From Roseibium sp. (lineage in GTDB: Bacteria; Pseudomonadota; Alphaproteobacteria; Rhizobiales; Stappiaceae): a stretch of DNA of 64,000 bases. The stretch spans positions 62,001 to 126,000 of the forward strand of contig JAEPML010000001.1 in the NCBI GenBank assembly GCA_017643925.1, given 5' to 3'. The position numbers and the translations under genes were made by a program. Every line of letters begins with the position of its first letter. Position 1 is the stretch's first letter. Under the pieces are notes generated by a model that searched no databases, was not told the DNA's origin, and was given only the letters and a program-made list of their open reading frames with translations. This document shows positions 1 through 8,253 of the stretch, in pieces.

Positions 1-1
1 C

Positions 2-1735
2 CTTCTGGAAAATGGCGCCAACTCCTCCTTCGTGACAATCGTCGGGGATGCCTCCGTTTCAGTGGAAACGATGCTCAAGCGGCCTTCCGAATTGCTCGAC
101 AATGGCCACCACGCCGTCAACCGTTCCATTCCACTGCCGAAGGACCTTTACGGAGAGAGCCGACGGAATTCCGACGGCATCGAGTTTGGCTGTGCTGCCG
201 AACGCAGTGCATTGACGCAAGGCATGGCAAAAACAACCGCACCCTTCACGGAAGCAGGGCCGCTTGGAGCGGATCTTGCCGCAAGCGGGGACGTCAACCC
301 TGTCTTCGCCCCGATGGATGGAACGACGCAGGTTGGCACCGTTTCCTTCGCAACTGTCGAGACGGCCAACAAGGCGATCGAGATTGCGCAGAAAGGCTTT
401 GAAACCTGGTCTCGCAGGCCTGTCAACGAACGTGCGGCAGCGCTTGAAAGGCTCGGTGATCTCCTGGAGGAGAATCGTGACCGGTTGATGATGATCCTGT
501 CGATGGAGGCCGGAAAGTGCCTGGAAGACGGGATCGCCGAAATCCGGGAAGCGGTTGACTTCTGCCGCTACTACGCCGATCAGGCACGGACACTTTTCGG
601 GGACGGACGCCTGATGCCCGGGCCGACCGGAGAGGAGAACCGTTACCGCTATCGCGGGCGTGGGGTTTTCGTGTGTATTTCCCCCTGGAATTTCCCGCTG
701 GCCATTTTCCTCGGCCAGATCAGCGCTGCCCTTCTGGGCGGCAATGCCGTTGTTGCAAAGCCTGCGGAACAGACCCCTCTGATCGCCTTCGAGACCGCCA
801 AGCTGATCTACAAGGCCGGGGTGCCGGAAGATGCGTTCCTGCTGGTCCCGGGTGAGGGAGATATCGGGGCTGCCCTGACATCCCATCCCGCGGTTGCCGG
901 CGTTGCCTTTACCGGCTCGACCGAGACTGCCTGGGCAATCAACAAGACGCTTGCCGGCAAACGCGGCCCGATCGTGCCGCTGGTAGCAGAAACCGGCGGC
1001 ATCAATGCCATGCTGGTCGATGCAACGGCTTTGCCCGAGCAGGTCTGCGACGATGTCATGATGTCTGCGTTCCGTTCTGCCGGTCAGCGCTGTTCAGCCC
1101 TGCGTCTGCTCTATGTTCAGGAAGATGTCGCTGACAGCCTGCTGCAGATGCTGGAAGGTGCGGCGCAGGAACTGGCGCTCGGCGATCCGAGACTGCCGTC
1201 AACAGATATCGGTCCGGTGATCGACGATGAAGCTCGCGACAACATCCTGTCCCATGTCCATGACATGAAGGAAAGCCAGACGCTTCGCTATGCCGGATCG
1301 ACACCATCGGGCAAGCTTGCCAACGGCTCCTGGGTCGCACCGCACATCATCGAGCTTGACCGCGCCGAAGCGTTGACGCGCGAAGTGTTCGGACCGGTGC
1401 TCCACGTGGTGCGCTACAAGGCAACCGAGATCGACAAGGTGCTCGACCAGATCGCGGCAACAGGTTACGGCCTGACGCTCGGTGTTCACAGTCGCATCGA
1501 TGCGACGGTCACACGGGTTGTCGACCGTCTCTCCGTCGGCAATGTCTATGTCAACCGCAACACCATCGGGGCCGTTGTCGGGACGCAGCCGTTCGGTGGT
1601 TCAGGTCTGTCAGGCACAGGCCCGAAAGCCGGTGGTCCGGCTTACCTGACCCGGTTTGCCCTGGAACAGGTGGTCTCGATCAACACGGCTGCGGCCGGTG
1701 GCAACGCGAGTCTGGTGGCAGCGTCTGACGATTGA
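2..1735 (+). CDS. putA: Bifunctional PutA, C-terminal part (P5C dehydrogenase domain)
   Basis: The gene enters from the left edge; the reading frame is open from base 2, so the start and the proline dehydrogenase domain lie outside the window. The visible part is an aldehyde dehydrogenase domain that oxidises glutamate semialdehyde (P5C) to glutamate with NAD+. Motifs seen are PWNFPLA, the AKPAEQTPL nucleotide-binding stretch, TGSTETA, the glutamate in VAETGG, and the catalytic cysteine in SAGQRCSALR (codon at about 1091). The N-terminal linker ENGANSSFV is typical of bifunctional PutA, in which proline is oxidised to glutamate with substrate channelling. A monofunctional dehydrogenase would not have that linker. 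The end at TGA 1733-1735 gives a normal C-terminus, without the long extension found in some PutA proteins. Confidence 0.93.
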   Translation, partial: LLENGANSSFVTIVGDASVSVETMLKRPSELLDNGHHAVNRSIPLPKDLYGESRRNSDGIEFGCAAERSALTQGMAKTTAPFTEAGPLGADLAASGDVNPVFAPMDGTTQVGTVSFATVETANKAIEIAQKGFETWSRRPVNERAAALERLGDLLEENRDRLMMILSMEAGKCLEDGIAEIREAVDFCRYYADQARTLFGDGRLMPGPTGEENRYRYRGRGVFVCISPWNFPLAIFLGQISAALLGGNAVVAKPAEQTPLIAFETAKLIYKAGVPEDAFLLVPGEGDIGAALTSHPAVAGVAFTGSTETAWAINKTLAGKRGPIVPLVAETGGINAMLVDATALPEQVCDDVMMSAFRSAGQRCSALRLLYVQEDVADSLLQMLEGAAQELALGDPRLPSTDIGPVIDDEARDNILSHVHDMKESQTLRYAGSTPSGKLANGSWVAPHIIELDRAEALTREVFGPVLHVVRYKATEIDKVLDQIAATGYGLTLGVHSRIDATVTRVVDRLSVGNVYVNRNTIGAVVGTQPFGGSGLSGTGPKAGGPAYLTRFALEQVVSINTAAAGGNASLVAASDD

Positions 1736-1822
1736 GAAGGTTCGCTCGACGAGAACTGACATTTTCCGGTGAGCTGTCAATCCAAGGAGTGACTCTGGGA
1801 TCCATGTCCTTGCGTTGCAGCC

Positions 1823-1940
1823 GATCCTTCGAGACGGGCCTACGGCCCTCCTCAGGATGAGGAGCCCTGTACTGCAAAGCTTTTGCCAAACTCACTAACT
1901 TCATCCTGAGGAGGCGCGCCAGCGCCGTCTCGAAGGATGG
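1823..1940. repeat. Facing pair of REP-like palindromic elements
   Basis: Two arms of about 38 bp (1824-1861 and 1901-1939) lie in inverted orientation around a spacer of about 40 bp. Both start ATCCTTCGAGACGG and end CCTCCTCAGGATGA on opposite strands. The centre of each arm differs but stays self-complementary: GGGCC-tac-GGCCC on the left, GGCGC-gcca-GCGCC on the right. Each arm can therefore fold alone, or the two can pair with each other. The rest of the 1736-2155 gap shows no convincing gene. Intergenic palindromes of this kind are widespread in Rhizobiales genomes; a role in transcription termination or mRNA stability after putA is inference. Confidence 0.8.
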
Positions 1941-2155
1941 GACACTAGTTGCCTGTGACCGGGCTAGTCTTGCTTCTGTTTAGGATGAGTGGCGGGGTTT
2001 GTGGGAAGCGTAACAACGGTCCCATTGGAAATTTGGGTCACCAGCGTTGTCCTGGGCGAAGCGTCGCAAAATCGGGATCTGTGCATGCCGGCTGTTGAGC
2101 GCGCCGAAAACCTTGGTCTACCGGTTTCGGTTCTCACCTCGTTCAGACGACATGA

Positions 2156-2695
2156 CTATCGATGCTCGCTCTGTGTGTCGGCAATTCGTTTCAGTCGATA
2201 GCGGGCTTCTTTGGCAAGAACCTTGTCGTCTGCCTTCGTGCAGTCTTCTATTACCGCCAGAGCGTGCCGGGTACCGATCGCAGCCAAAGCCCAAAGACAC
2301 TTTTTGTAGTAAGCGCCATAGTCGTCATATTCGAGATACTCGAGTGCAGGTTTGAGTTCGATAGCGGTCTGAAGGTAGGGAATGCTGTCCGGGTCTTTAA
2401 AATCCTGGAGCAGGCTGATCATGTCTTCGTGCCCTTGGTGCCATTCTTGGCCAATCAGGTCATGAATGCGCGCAGCGACGTTTTCGGGAAACCCGAACCA
2501 AAAACCGAGCAACAGGGCATACGCCACCGTCTCTTTGTCGCGACTTTGTGTTGCGATCGAAAGCAACCGGCCTACCTCTGCAGGAATTTCCTGCGAGGCG
2601 AAGCCGAAATTTTTGCAGAATTCGATTCTGTCGATCTTGCCAAGCAAAAACGCGTCGCAAGCCGATATCTGATCAGGTCTCAAGTCCGCACTCAT
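2156..2695 (-). CDS. Hypothetical HEAT-repeat-like protein
   Basis: A 179-residue soluble protein with no signal peptide. Its body is a series of short amphipathic helix pairs, with patterns such as SIPYLQTAIELKPALEYL and CLWALAAIGTRHALAVIEDC, and it ends in a helix KEARYRLKRIA. This resembles HEAT or PBS-lyase-like repeat proteins that act as binding scaffolds. I do not recognise a named family. It is the last gene of a leftward run, 8 bp after hrpB, so it is probably co-transcribed with hrpB. The RBS is weak, which fits translational coupling. The function is unknown. Confidence 0.7.
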   Translation of the reverse strand: MSADLRPDQISACDAFLLGKIDRIEFCKNFGFASQEIPAEVGRLLSIATQSRDKETVAYALLLGFWFGFPENVAARIHDLIGQEWHQGHEDMISLLQDFKDPDSIPYLQTAIELKPALEYLEYDDYGAYYKKCLWALAAIGTRHALAVIEDCTKADDKVLAKEARYRLKRIADTQSEHR

Positions 2696-2703
2696 TGTGT
2701 CTT

Positions 2704-5175
2704 TTACTTCCCTCGCGGTTTGGCACGCCGCGTTGCCTCTGCTTCTGTCGGGTCGTCAGGCCATGGGTGCTTGGGGTAACGGCCTTTCATGTCGGCCTTC
2801 ACGTCTGACCAGGAACCGGCCCAAAAGCCCGGCAGGTCCCTTGTGATCTGGATGGGCCGTTGCGCGGGAGACAGGAGTTCCAGGATCAGCGGCAACCTGC
2901 CGCCGCAAACGCTTGGATGCTGCGTCAGGCCGAACAGTTCCTGCACACGGATCGAAAGGGTCGGGCCGGCAGCCGCTCCGTAATCGATGGGAACCTTGCT
3001 GCCGGTCGGTGCGGTAAAGTGCGACGGCGCGAGGGTGTCCAGTCTTGCCTGGGCATCGAACGGCAGAAGCGCTGCAAGCGCGTTGCCGAGTACGCCCGGG
3101 TCGATTGCGTTCAAACCGGTCAGTCCCGCGAGATAGGGCTGCAGCCACGTTTCCAGCGTGTCGGTCAGTGCCGCGTTCGAAATGTCGGGCAGGTCTTCAG
3201 CGCCGTTGTCGCGTGCATAGGCCACGCGTTTGCGCAATCTTGCTTGGTCCTTGCTCCAGGGAAGGCGGGAAACACCGCGCCGTTTCACCTCAGCGAGGAG
3301 CGCCCTTTCGATGGCCTCCGGATCCGCCGATTGAAGGGTAATCGAGCGAAGTTCCACCGCCTTGTAGCGCGTGACCCGCCGGGCTTTGAGGCTCCCCTCA
3401 GCGCCAAGCTGAACCTCGTCTTCCTCAACGATCTCGGTGCCGAAGAGATCCCTGATCTCGTCTTCGGTTATCGGGGCGCAGAGCTGAATTCTGCCGCTTG
3501 CCGCCTTGCCCTGGACATCGGCGACCGTCAGGAACTTCTCACCGGCAAGGGCGCTTTCGCGATCCAGTTCGGCCCCGCGGCCGTTTGCCAGCCGGAACCG
3601 GCCTGTCTGGCCGCGCGCCTGCGCAATCCTTTCCGGATAAGCGAGGGCCAGCAGAAGGCCCGCGGTTTCAATGTCGATTTCGGCACCGGAGCCACCGGCT
3701 TGCTTCAACCAGCGGCTGGCAAGGGCCCTGCCATCCCGGGCGCGCTGGCTCTTGTCATGACGCAGCGCCCGCAATCGGGCACGGAGGTCAGGGTCGCGGC
3801 CACCGAGCCCGGGTTCGGACAGGACGAGAGCCACGAGTGCCGCCGTGTATCCGAGATCTCGGGCAATGCCCTCGATGAGCATGTGGCCAAGGCGCGGGTG
3901 TAGCGGCAGATCCGCAAGTGCCTTGCCGTCTCCGGTCAGGCGACCCGAGGCATCCACGGCATGCAAATCCCGCAACAGGCCGGTCGCCTCGTTCCAGGCC
4001 GCATCCGGAGGCGGGTCCGGGAAGGTGAGCGAAGCCGGATCGGATGTGCCCCACATGGCAAGATCGAGCACGAGGCCGGTCAGATCGGCCTCCAGGACCT
4101 CCGGCGTTTCGGCCGCAGGCAGCGAGGTCGTTTGGGCCTCGTCCCAGAGCCGGTAGCAGACGCCCGGTTCGGTTCGGCCTGCCCGGCCCCGGCGCTGGTC
4201 CGCCGAAGCGCGTGACACTCTTACCGTTTCCAGGCGGGTCAGACCGGTTTGCGGTTCGAATTTCGGCACACGGGCAAGTCCGCTGTCGATGACGACCCGC
4301 GCACCTTCAATGGTGAGCGAGGTCTGGGCAATCGCGCTTGCCAGCACGATCTTGCGCCGGCCCCGTTTCGCCGGTCGGATGGCATCGTCCTGGGCGCGGG
4401 CATCCAGCCCGCCATAAAGCGGCGCAACCTGGCAGTTGTCGGGTATCTTTCCAGCCAGCAATTCCGCTGTTCGTCGGATTTCTCCCTGGCCGGGCAGAAA
4501 CACAAGCAGCGAACCGTCTTCTTCGCGCAGCGCCTGTTGGATCGCGCGCGTGATCTGGGGCTCGATCCGGGCCTTGGTGTCTCTGCCCAGATACCTTGTT
4601 TCAACCGGATAGCTCCGCCCCCGGCTTTCAATGACAGGTGCGCTGCCGAGAAGGCCGGAAAGCGCTGCGGCGTCGAGTGTGGCCGACATCGGCAGCAAAC
4701 GCAGATCTTCACGAAGAGCCTGTTGCACGTCCAGGGCCAGCGCCAGGCCGAGGTCGCCATCGAGTGAGCGCTCGTGGAATTCGTCGAACAGGATCGCCGC
4801 GACACCGGTCAGCTCCGGATCGTCGAGGATCAGGCGCGTGAACACACCCTCGGTGACGACTTCGATCCGTGTTTTCGCACTGACCCTTGTTTCCATGCGA
4901 ACGCGGTAACCGACTGTCTCGCCGACCTTCTCACCAAGTTCACCGGCCATGTGACGCGCCGCAGCGCGAGCCGCAAGCCGCCGTGGCTCCAGCACAAGGA
5001 TCTTGCCGTCACCGCGCCAGGCTGCGCCCAGCAGAGCCAGCGGGACGCGGGTTGTCTTGCCAGCGCCCGGTTCGGCGACAAGAACCGCGTTTGGACTGTC
5101 CGCGAGCCTTTTCAGAAGATCCGGCAGAACGCCATCGATCGGCAGGGCAGTGCTGAATTCTGGTACCGTGGCCAT
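2704..5175 (-). CDS. hrpB: ATP-dependent helicase HrpB
   Basis: A DExH-box helicase of about 823 residues, the usual length for HrpB. Helicase motifs run in order: GAGKTT (motif I, about residue 40), LEPRRLAARAAA (Ia), DEFHERS (II), MSATLD (III), and QRRGRAGRTEPG (VI). An HA2-type region and the HrpB-specific C-terminal domain follow. HrpB is a putative RNA-dependent helicase whose physiological role is poorly defined. The ATG at 5175 is chosen; a GTG codon immediately upstream (5178) is an alternative. The gene follows glk after a gap of under 20 bp and is part of the mgsA-glk-hrpB run. Confidence 0.93.
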   Translation of the reverse strand: MATVPEFSTALPIDGVLPDLLKRLADSPNAVLVAEPGAGKTTRVPLALLGAAWRGDGKILVLEPRRLAARAAARHMAGELGEKVGETVGYRVRMETRVSAKTRIEVVTEGVFTRLILDDPELTGVAAILFDEFHERSLDGDLGLALALDVQQALREDLRLLPMSATLDAAALSGLLGSAPVIESRGRSYPVETRYLGRDTKARIEPQITRAIQQALREEDGSLLVFLPGQGEIRRTAELLAGKIPDNCQVAPLYGGLDARAQDDAIRPAKRGRRKIVLASAIAQTSLTIEGARVVIDSGLARVPKFEPQTGLTRLETVRVSRASADQRRGRAGRTEPGVCYRLWDEAQTTSLPAAETPEVLEADLTGLVLDLAMWGTSDPASLTFPDPPPDAAWNEATGLLRDLHAVDASGRLTGDGKALADLPLHPRLGHMLIEGIARDLGYTAALVALVLSEPGLGGRDPDLRARLRALRHDKSQRARDGRALASRWLKQAGGSGAEIDIETAGLLLALAYPERIAQARGQTGRFRLANGRGAELDRESALAGEKFLTVADVQGKAASGRIQLCAPITEDEIRDLFGTEIVEEDEVQLGAEGSLKARRVTRYKAVELRSITLQSADPEAIERALLAEVKRRGVSRLPWSKDQARLRKRVAYARDNGAEDLPDISNAALTDTLETWLQPYLAGLTGLNAIDPGVLGNALAALLPFDAQARLDTLAPSHFTAPTGSKVPIDYGAAAGPTLSIRVQELFGLTQHPSVCGGRLPLILELLSPAQRPIQITRDLPGFWAGSWSDVKADMKGRYPKHPWPDDPTEAEATRRAKPRGK

Positions 5176-5192
5176 CACCGGTCAGCCCTGGT

Positions 5193-6227
5193 TCAATTGG
5201 CTCCCGCGGCTGCCATCCAGCGTCTTCCCTGAACGTCCACCACAAAAGCTTCGGGGGTGCGTGCGAAAGAGGCCAGTCCCTCAAGAGCGGGGTCCGGATG
5301 GCGGACAATGAACGTGGGGATCTTGGCCATCAATGTCTCGTGCGGCGACTTGGCTTCAAAGGCCGCTCGAAAACCGCCGTCTGTCAGGAACCGTGTAATC
5401 CTCGGGGTCACACCACCCGTGAGGTAGACACCGCCCCGTGCCAGCACGGTCAGGGCGCAATCGCCTGCGACCCGGCCGAGGCAACGTGCGAAAATTTCGA
5501 GTGTCTTGACGGCGACGGGGTCGTTGTCTTCCGCAGCTTGGGTGACACTGGCAGCCGTCTCGAGCATGCGTTCCGATCCGCTCAAATCGGCGACCGCCCG
5601 CGCGAGCCTCGGCAATCCTGTTCCGCTGAGGATCTGCTCCGCACCCAGGCGGTTTCCGACACGTTCTATGTGAGGCCAGATCTTGAAGTCTTCTTCGGTC
5701 ACAGGGCCAAGTTCGACATGGCCGCCCTCGCCAGGAACGGGGATCCAGGTGTCTGCCGCATGGATCATGGCTGCAGCGCCAAGGCCGGTTCCGGGGCCAA
5801 GCACGAACTTGGTGCTGGCTTCGCGAATGGCACCCGAGCCGATCTGCTCTATGTCGCCGCCCCGGTATCCGGGAAGCGCCAGGGCCTGTGCCTCGAAGTC
5901 GTTGAGGACGATGACCTGTTCCAGTCCGAGATCTGCAATCATCTTGAGGGGCTCGATCACCCAGGCCGCGTTCGTGAGCGGGATCGTGTCACCCGTTACC
6001 GGCCCCGCGACGGCAATGACCGCCGTTTTGGGCTTCTGATCCGTTTCCGGAAAAACCACCTCGCGAATGGCAGACGAAATGTCGGCGTGGCCGGCGGTTG
6101 CTGTCTTGCCGCACATGCGGGTCGGCGCCGTTGCGTGGTCTACCAGGGCAAACCGGGCGTTTGTCCCCCCTATATCCGCGACCAGCACGGGATAATTGAA
6201 GGGCAGGGTCTTTGTAAGTGAACTCAT
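5193..6227 (-). CDS. glk: Glucokinase
   Basis: This 344-residue protein belongs to the bacterial Glk family (not ROK) and phosphorylates glucose to glucose-6-phosphate with ATP. It has the N-terminal phosphate loop [14 protein letters not shown] (about residues 16-29), the sugar-binding [32 protein letters not shown], and LTGGVTPRI near the C-terminus. The start codon overlaps the mgsA stop in an ATGA (6224-6227), so translation is probably coupled. Placing glucokinase with methylglyoxal synthase puts entry to glycolysis and its overflow bypass in one transcript. Confidence 0.95.
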   Translation of the reverse strand: MSSLTKTLPFNYPVLVADIGGTNARFALVDHATAPTRMCGKTATAGHADISSAIREVVFPETDQKPKTAVIAVAGPVTGDTIPLTNAAWVIEPLKMIADLGLEQVIVLNDFEAQALALPGYRGGDIEQIGSGAIREASTKFVLGPGTGLGAAAMIHAADTWIPVPGEGGHVELGPVTEEDFKIWPHIERVGNRLGAEQILSGTGLPRLARAVADLSGSERMLETAASVTQAAEDNDPVAVKTLEIFARCLGRVAGDCALTVLARGGVYLTGGVTPRITRFLTDGGFRAAFEAKSPHETLMAKIPTFIVRHPDPALEGLASFARTPEAFVVDVQGRRWMAAAGAN

Positions 6228-6661
6228 GACTCGCCGGCGCTCACTTCGGGTGTCTCGGACGTCGTCTTCAATCCCTTCAGGCGCGCTGACCTCAACAGGA
6301 TGTCGGCGGTGGAGGGATTGAGCGCCATCGGCATGTCGTAGACCAGGGCAAGGCGCATCAGCGCCTTGACGTCGACATCATGCGGCATGGGCGACAGCGG
6401 GTCCACAAAGAAGAAGAGACCTTGCAGATCTCCTTCCGCAATCATGGCACCGATCTGTTGGTCACCGCCGAGAGGGCCGCTTTTGAGGCGTTTGATATTG
6501 AGCTCAGGGCAGGCATCATGAATTCGGCCACCTGTGGTGCCGGTGCCAACCAGGTTGAAATCAGCCAGTTTTTCCCTGTGCCGTTTGGCAAATTCCACCA
6601 TTGCATCCTTCTTTGCGTCATGGGCAACGAGGGCAAGGGTGGGTGAGGCAGTCGCGGGCAT
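6224..6661 (-). CDS. mgsA: Methylglyoxal synthase
   Basis: Converts dihydroxyacetone phosphate to methylglyoxal and phosphate, the phosphate-relief bypass of glycolysis. With the start at 6661 the product is about 145 residues ([18 protein letters not shown]...), close to the family norm of about 150. The upstream AAGGA is well placed for this ATG. An in-frame extension to 6712 is possible but has no good RBS. Seen motifs are [33 protein letters not shown] (which contains the catalytic aspartate) and [15 protein letters not shown]. It is the first gene of the mgsA-glk-hrpB run and lies downstream of a terminator that closes the preceding gene. Confidence 0.93.
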   Translation of the reverse strand: MPATASPTLALVAHDAKKDAMVEFAKRHREKLADFNLVGTGTTGGRIHDACPELNIKRLKSGPLGGDQQIGAMIAEGDLQGLFFFVDPLSPMPHDVDVKALMRLALVYDMPMALNPSTADILLRSARLKGLKTTSETPEVSAGES

Positions 6662-6781
6662 GAACGATCCTTTTTCCGTGGCGACAGGGGGCGGTGACGT
6701 GTTTAGCCGCAAAGAGGTGTTCGCGCAAAGGTCAAAAGCAAGAATTTTGCGGATTTAAATTGATTGAAAAATTTGCAGCTG

Positions 6782-6820
6782 CCAAAGAAAAAGCCGCGTT
6801 CCGATGGGAAACGCGGCAGT
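6782..6820 (-). terminator. Rho-independent terminator after the DUF1194 gene
   Basis: Read on the minus strand there is an 8-bp stem GCCGCGTT/AACGCGGC (6793-6800 with 6810-6817) and a 9-nt loop, followed by TTTTTCTTT. It lies 26 bp past the DUF1194 stop and separates that gene from mgsA. Confidence 0.85.
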
Positions 6821-6845
6821 TAAATTTTGAGAGAACGTGGCTAAC

Positions 6846-7709
6846 TTAGTCGAACAGGTTGCAACGGATGGGCTCTCGCGCCGCAACGGTTTGGAAGTAG
6901 GGGTCGGGTTCCGGCATCCGCAGTCCGGCGATTTCCATGACCAGCTTCATGCGGATTGCATCCGCAAAACCTTCCTTGGACCGCACCGGTATGGCGAAGG
7001 AGCCCGGGCCACCGATCACGCAATCCTCGTAATAGTGATCGAGGTGCAGCATCGCTTGCCAAGTGTTCTTGTTGGATTTCATCATCAGCGGCAGTCCGTT
7101 GATGGTCACGCCAGCGGCAACCATGCGGTCCCGCATTTCGGTAACCGAGCCACCCTGGTTGTTCGGACCGTCACCGGAGATATCGATCACCTGACGCAGC
7201 CCCTGATACTGGTTGTTCTGGACCAGCTGCACCGACTTCTCCAGAGCGGAGGCGATGGATGTGCGCTGAACCTGGCGCAGGGGCGCCTCGGCGATCTTCG
7301 AAGCAAAATGGGAAGCGGATGCCGCATCCTGTATCACCATCCAGTCTGCAATGATGAAATGTTCATCAACGCCACCCCACTCCATGTAGGTGACGGCGAC
7401 CCGGCCGATCGGGCCGACCTGAATGGCATCGAGGAACTCACGGGATGTCAGGGCCGCGACGTATCCGGCGCGCTGGACTTCCTGCTCTTCGGTATCCATT
7501 GATTGGGAGATGTCGACCGCCAGGACCAGCTCAACGTCTACTTCGTTGGCAGGGTCATAGGTGTATTGAGTCGACGCGAGCAATGCCGGGCGATAGTCCC
7601 GGGCTGCTGCGGGTGCGGCAAGAAAGAGTGCCGCGAAGATGATGGACAGCGCTTTTACGCTTGTCAGTGCACAGTGTCTGCTTATGTCGAGACGCATTTT
7701 TTTCTCCAT
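6846..7709 (-). CDS. DUF1194 domain-containing secreted protein (VWA-like)
   Basis: A 287-residue exported protein. An N-terminal hydrophobic segment (about residues 18-35, ending AAPAAA) is a signal peptide. The mature part begins a von Willebrand A-like fold with a metal-binding D-x-S-x-S in VLAVDISQSMDTEEQ (Asp about 66), then conserved DUF1194 blocks around YMEWGG, RTSIASAL, DISGDGPNNQGG and INGLPLM. DUF1194 proteins are common in Rhizobiales; their ligand is not known to me. A start at 7697 (MRLDIS...) also has a good RBS. The gene is monocistronic: a terminator follows, and the AT-richer gap to the regulator at 8254 precedes it. Confidence 0.85.
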   Translation of the reverse strand: MEKKMRLDISRHCALTSVKALSIIFAALFLAAPAAARDYRPALLASTQYTYDPANEVDVELVLAVDISQSMDTEEQEVQRAGYVAALTSREFLDAIQVGPIGRVAVTYMEWGGVDEHFIIADWMVIQDAASASHFASKIAEAPLRQVQRTSIASALEKSVQLVQNNQYQGLRQVIDISGDGPNNQGGSVTEMRDRMVAAGVTINGLPLMMKSNKNTWQAMLHLDHYYEDCVIGGPGSFAIPVRSKEGFADAIRMKLVMEIAGLRMPEPDPYFQTVAAREPIRCNLFD

Positions 7710-7964
7710 TAGTCAGCCTCTCGGCTGCGTTGCCACGTCTCCCCATTATTTAGTTTTTATCTTTGGTTCTTCTGTTGTCGTTCCTCGTTATTTGTACCTA
7801 GGTACTTGTGAACGCCTTCATTTAGCTTGGTTATTTACTTAGCAAGCTGTATGCCAAACGTAGCGGAATTCAATTTAACTGGCAAAATCAAATGCGCACG
7901 CAGTGCATGTATTCCACAGATAGGAACAAAATGCCGGATTGCTAGGCAACTTTTTCCACATTTC

Positions 7965-7978
7965 GTCACTTCTGTGAC
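7965..7978. promoter_or_regulatory. Candidate operator: GTCAC-N4-GTGAC palindrome
   Basis: A perfect inverted repeat GTCACttctGTGAC lies about 280 bp upstream of the SorC-type regulator. A second, related palindrome sits at 8117-8127. No binding evidence exists; the call rests on symmetry, location and the resemblance of the two sites. Confidence 0.35.
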
Positions 7979-8116
7979 ATCGGTCGGCAAAATTTTCCGC
8001 ATCCTTCCGGTGGCGTTTTTCGTCAGGCCAACCTCAAAAATGCAAAAATCTTCCCGTTTTCAGGACGTTTTTTTGTTGACGTTCGCGCAACAGCTGGTCA
8101 TGATCTGAAGAAATTC

Positions 8117-8127
8117 TCACTAAGTGA
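8117..8127. promoter_or_regulatory. Candidate operator: TCACT-A-AGTGA palindrome
   Basis: An 11-bp palindrome lies 13 bp downstream of the proposed -10 element and about 125 bp before the regulator start. It shares the TCAC...GTGA half-sites with the palindrome at 7965-7978. A position overlapping early transcription would suit autorepression by the regulator encoded next. Confidence 0.4.
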
Positions 8128-8253
8128 AGAAATTTTCGCGCTTGCAGAGGAGATGCGGCGCAGAACCAATTAAAGCCCCGATCAAGGGGCAAGGCAAACC
8201 GGTGATTCTGATCGTCAGACAACACCGGTCGGAGGGGAAGGTTTCGACGCGAC

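Larger units (their letters stand above)
7710..8253. other. Intergenic region of 544 bp, no gene seen
   Basis: This gap lies between two divergent genes and is AT-richer than its surroundings. Short frames here have no RBS, no codon bias and no recognisable product. It holds a perfect 12-bp palindrome GTACCTAGGTAC (7794-7805), two TCAC/GTGA palindromes (listed separately) and a possible sigma70-like promoter. The promoter would be TTGACG at 8076-8081, a 17-bp spacer and CATGAT at 8099-8104, ahead of the SorC-type regulator. Confidence 0.5.

Noticed and set aside
1989..2355. Two short plus-strand frames after the REP pair
   Set aside because: No RBS, no recognisable product, and they run into the antisense of the HEAT-like gene.
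2860..3903. 347-codon plus-strand frame opposite hrpB
   Set aside because: Antisense shadow; hrpB is unambiguous on the other strand.
7827..8108. 93-codon frame in the regulator upstream region
   Set aside because: Composition is that of AT-rich non-coding DNA; no RBS or family; it covers the likely promoter.
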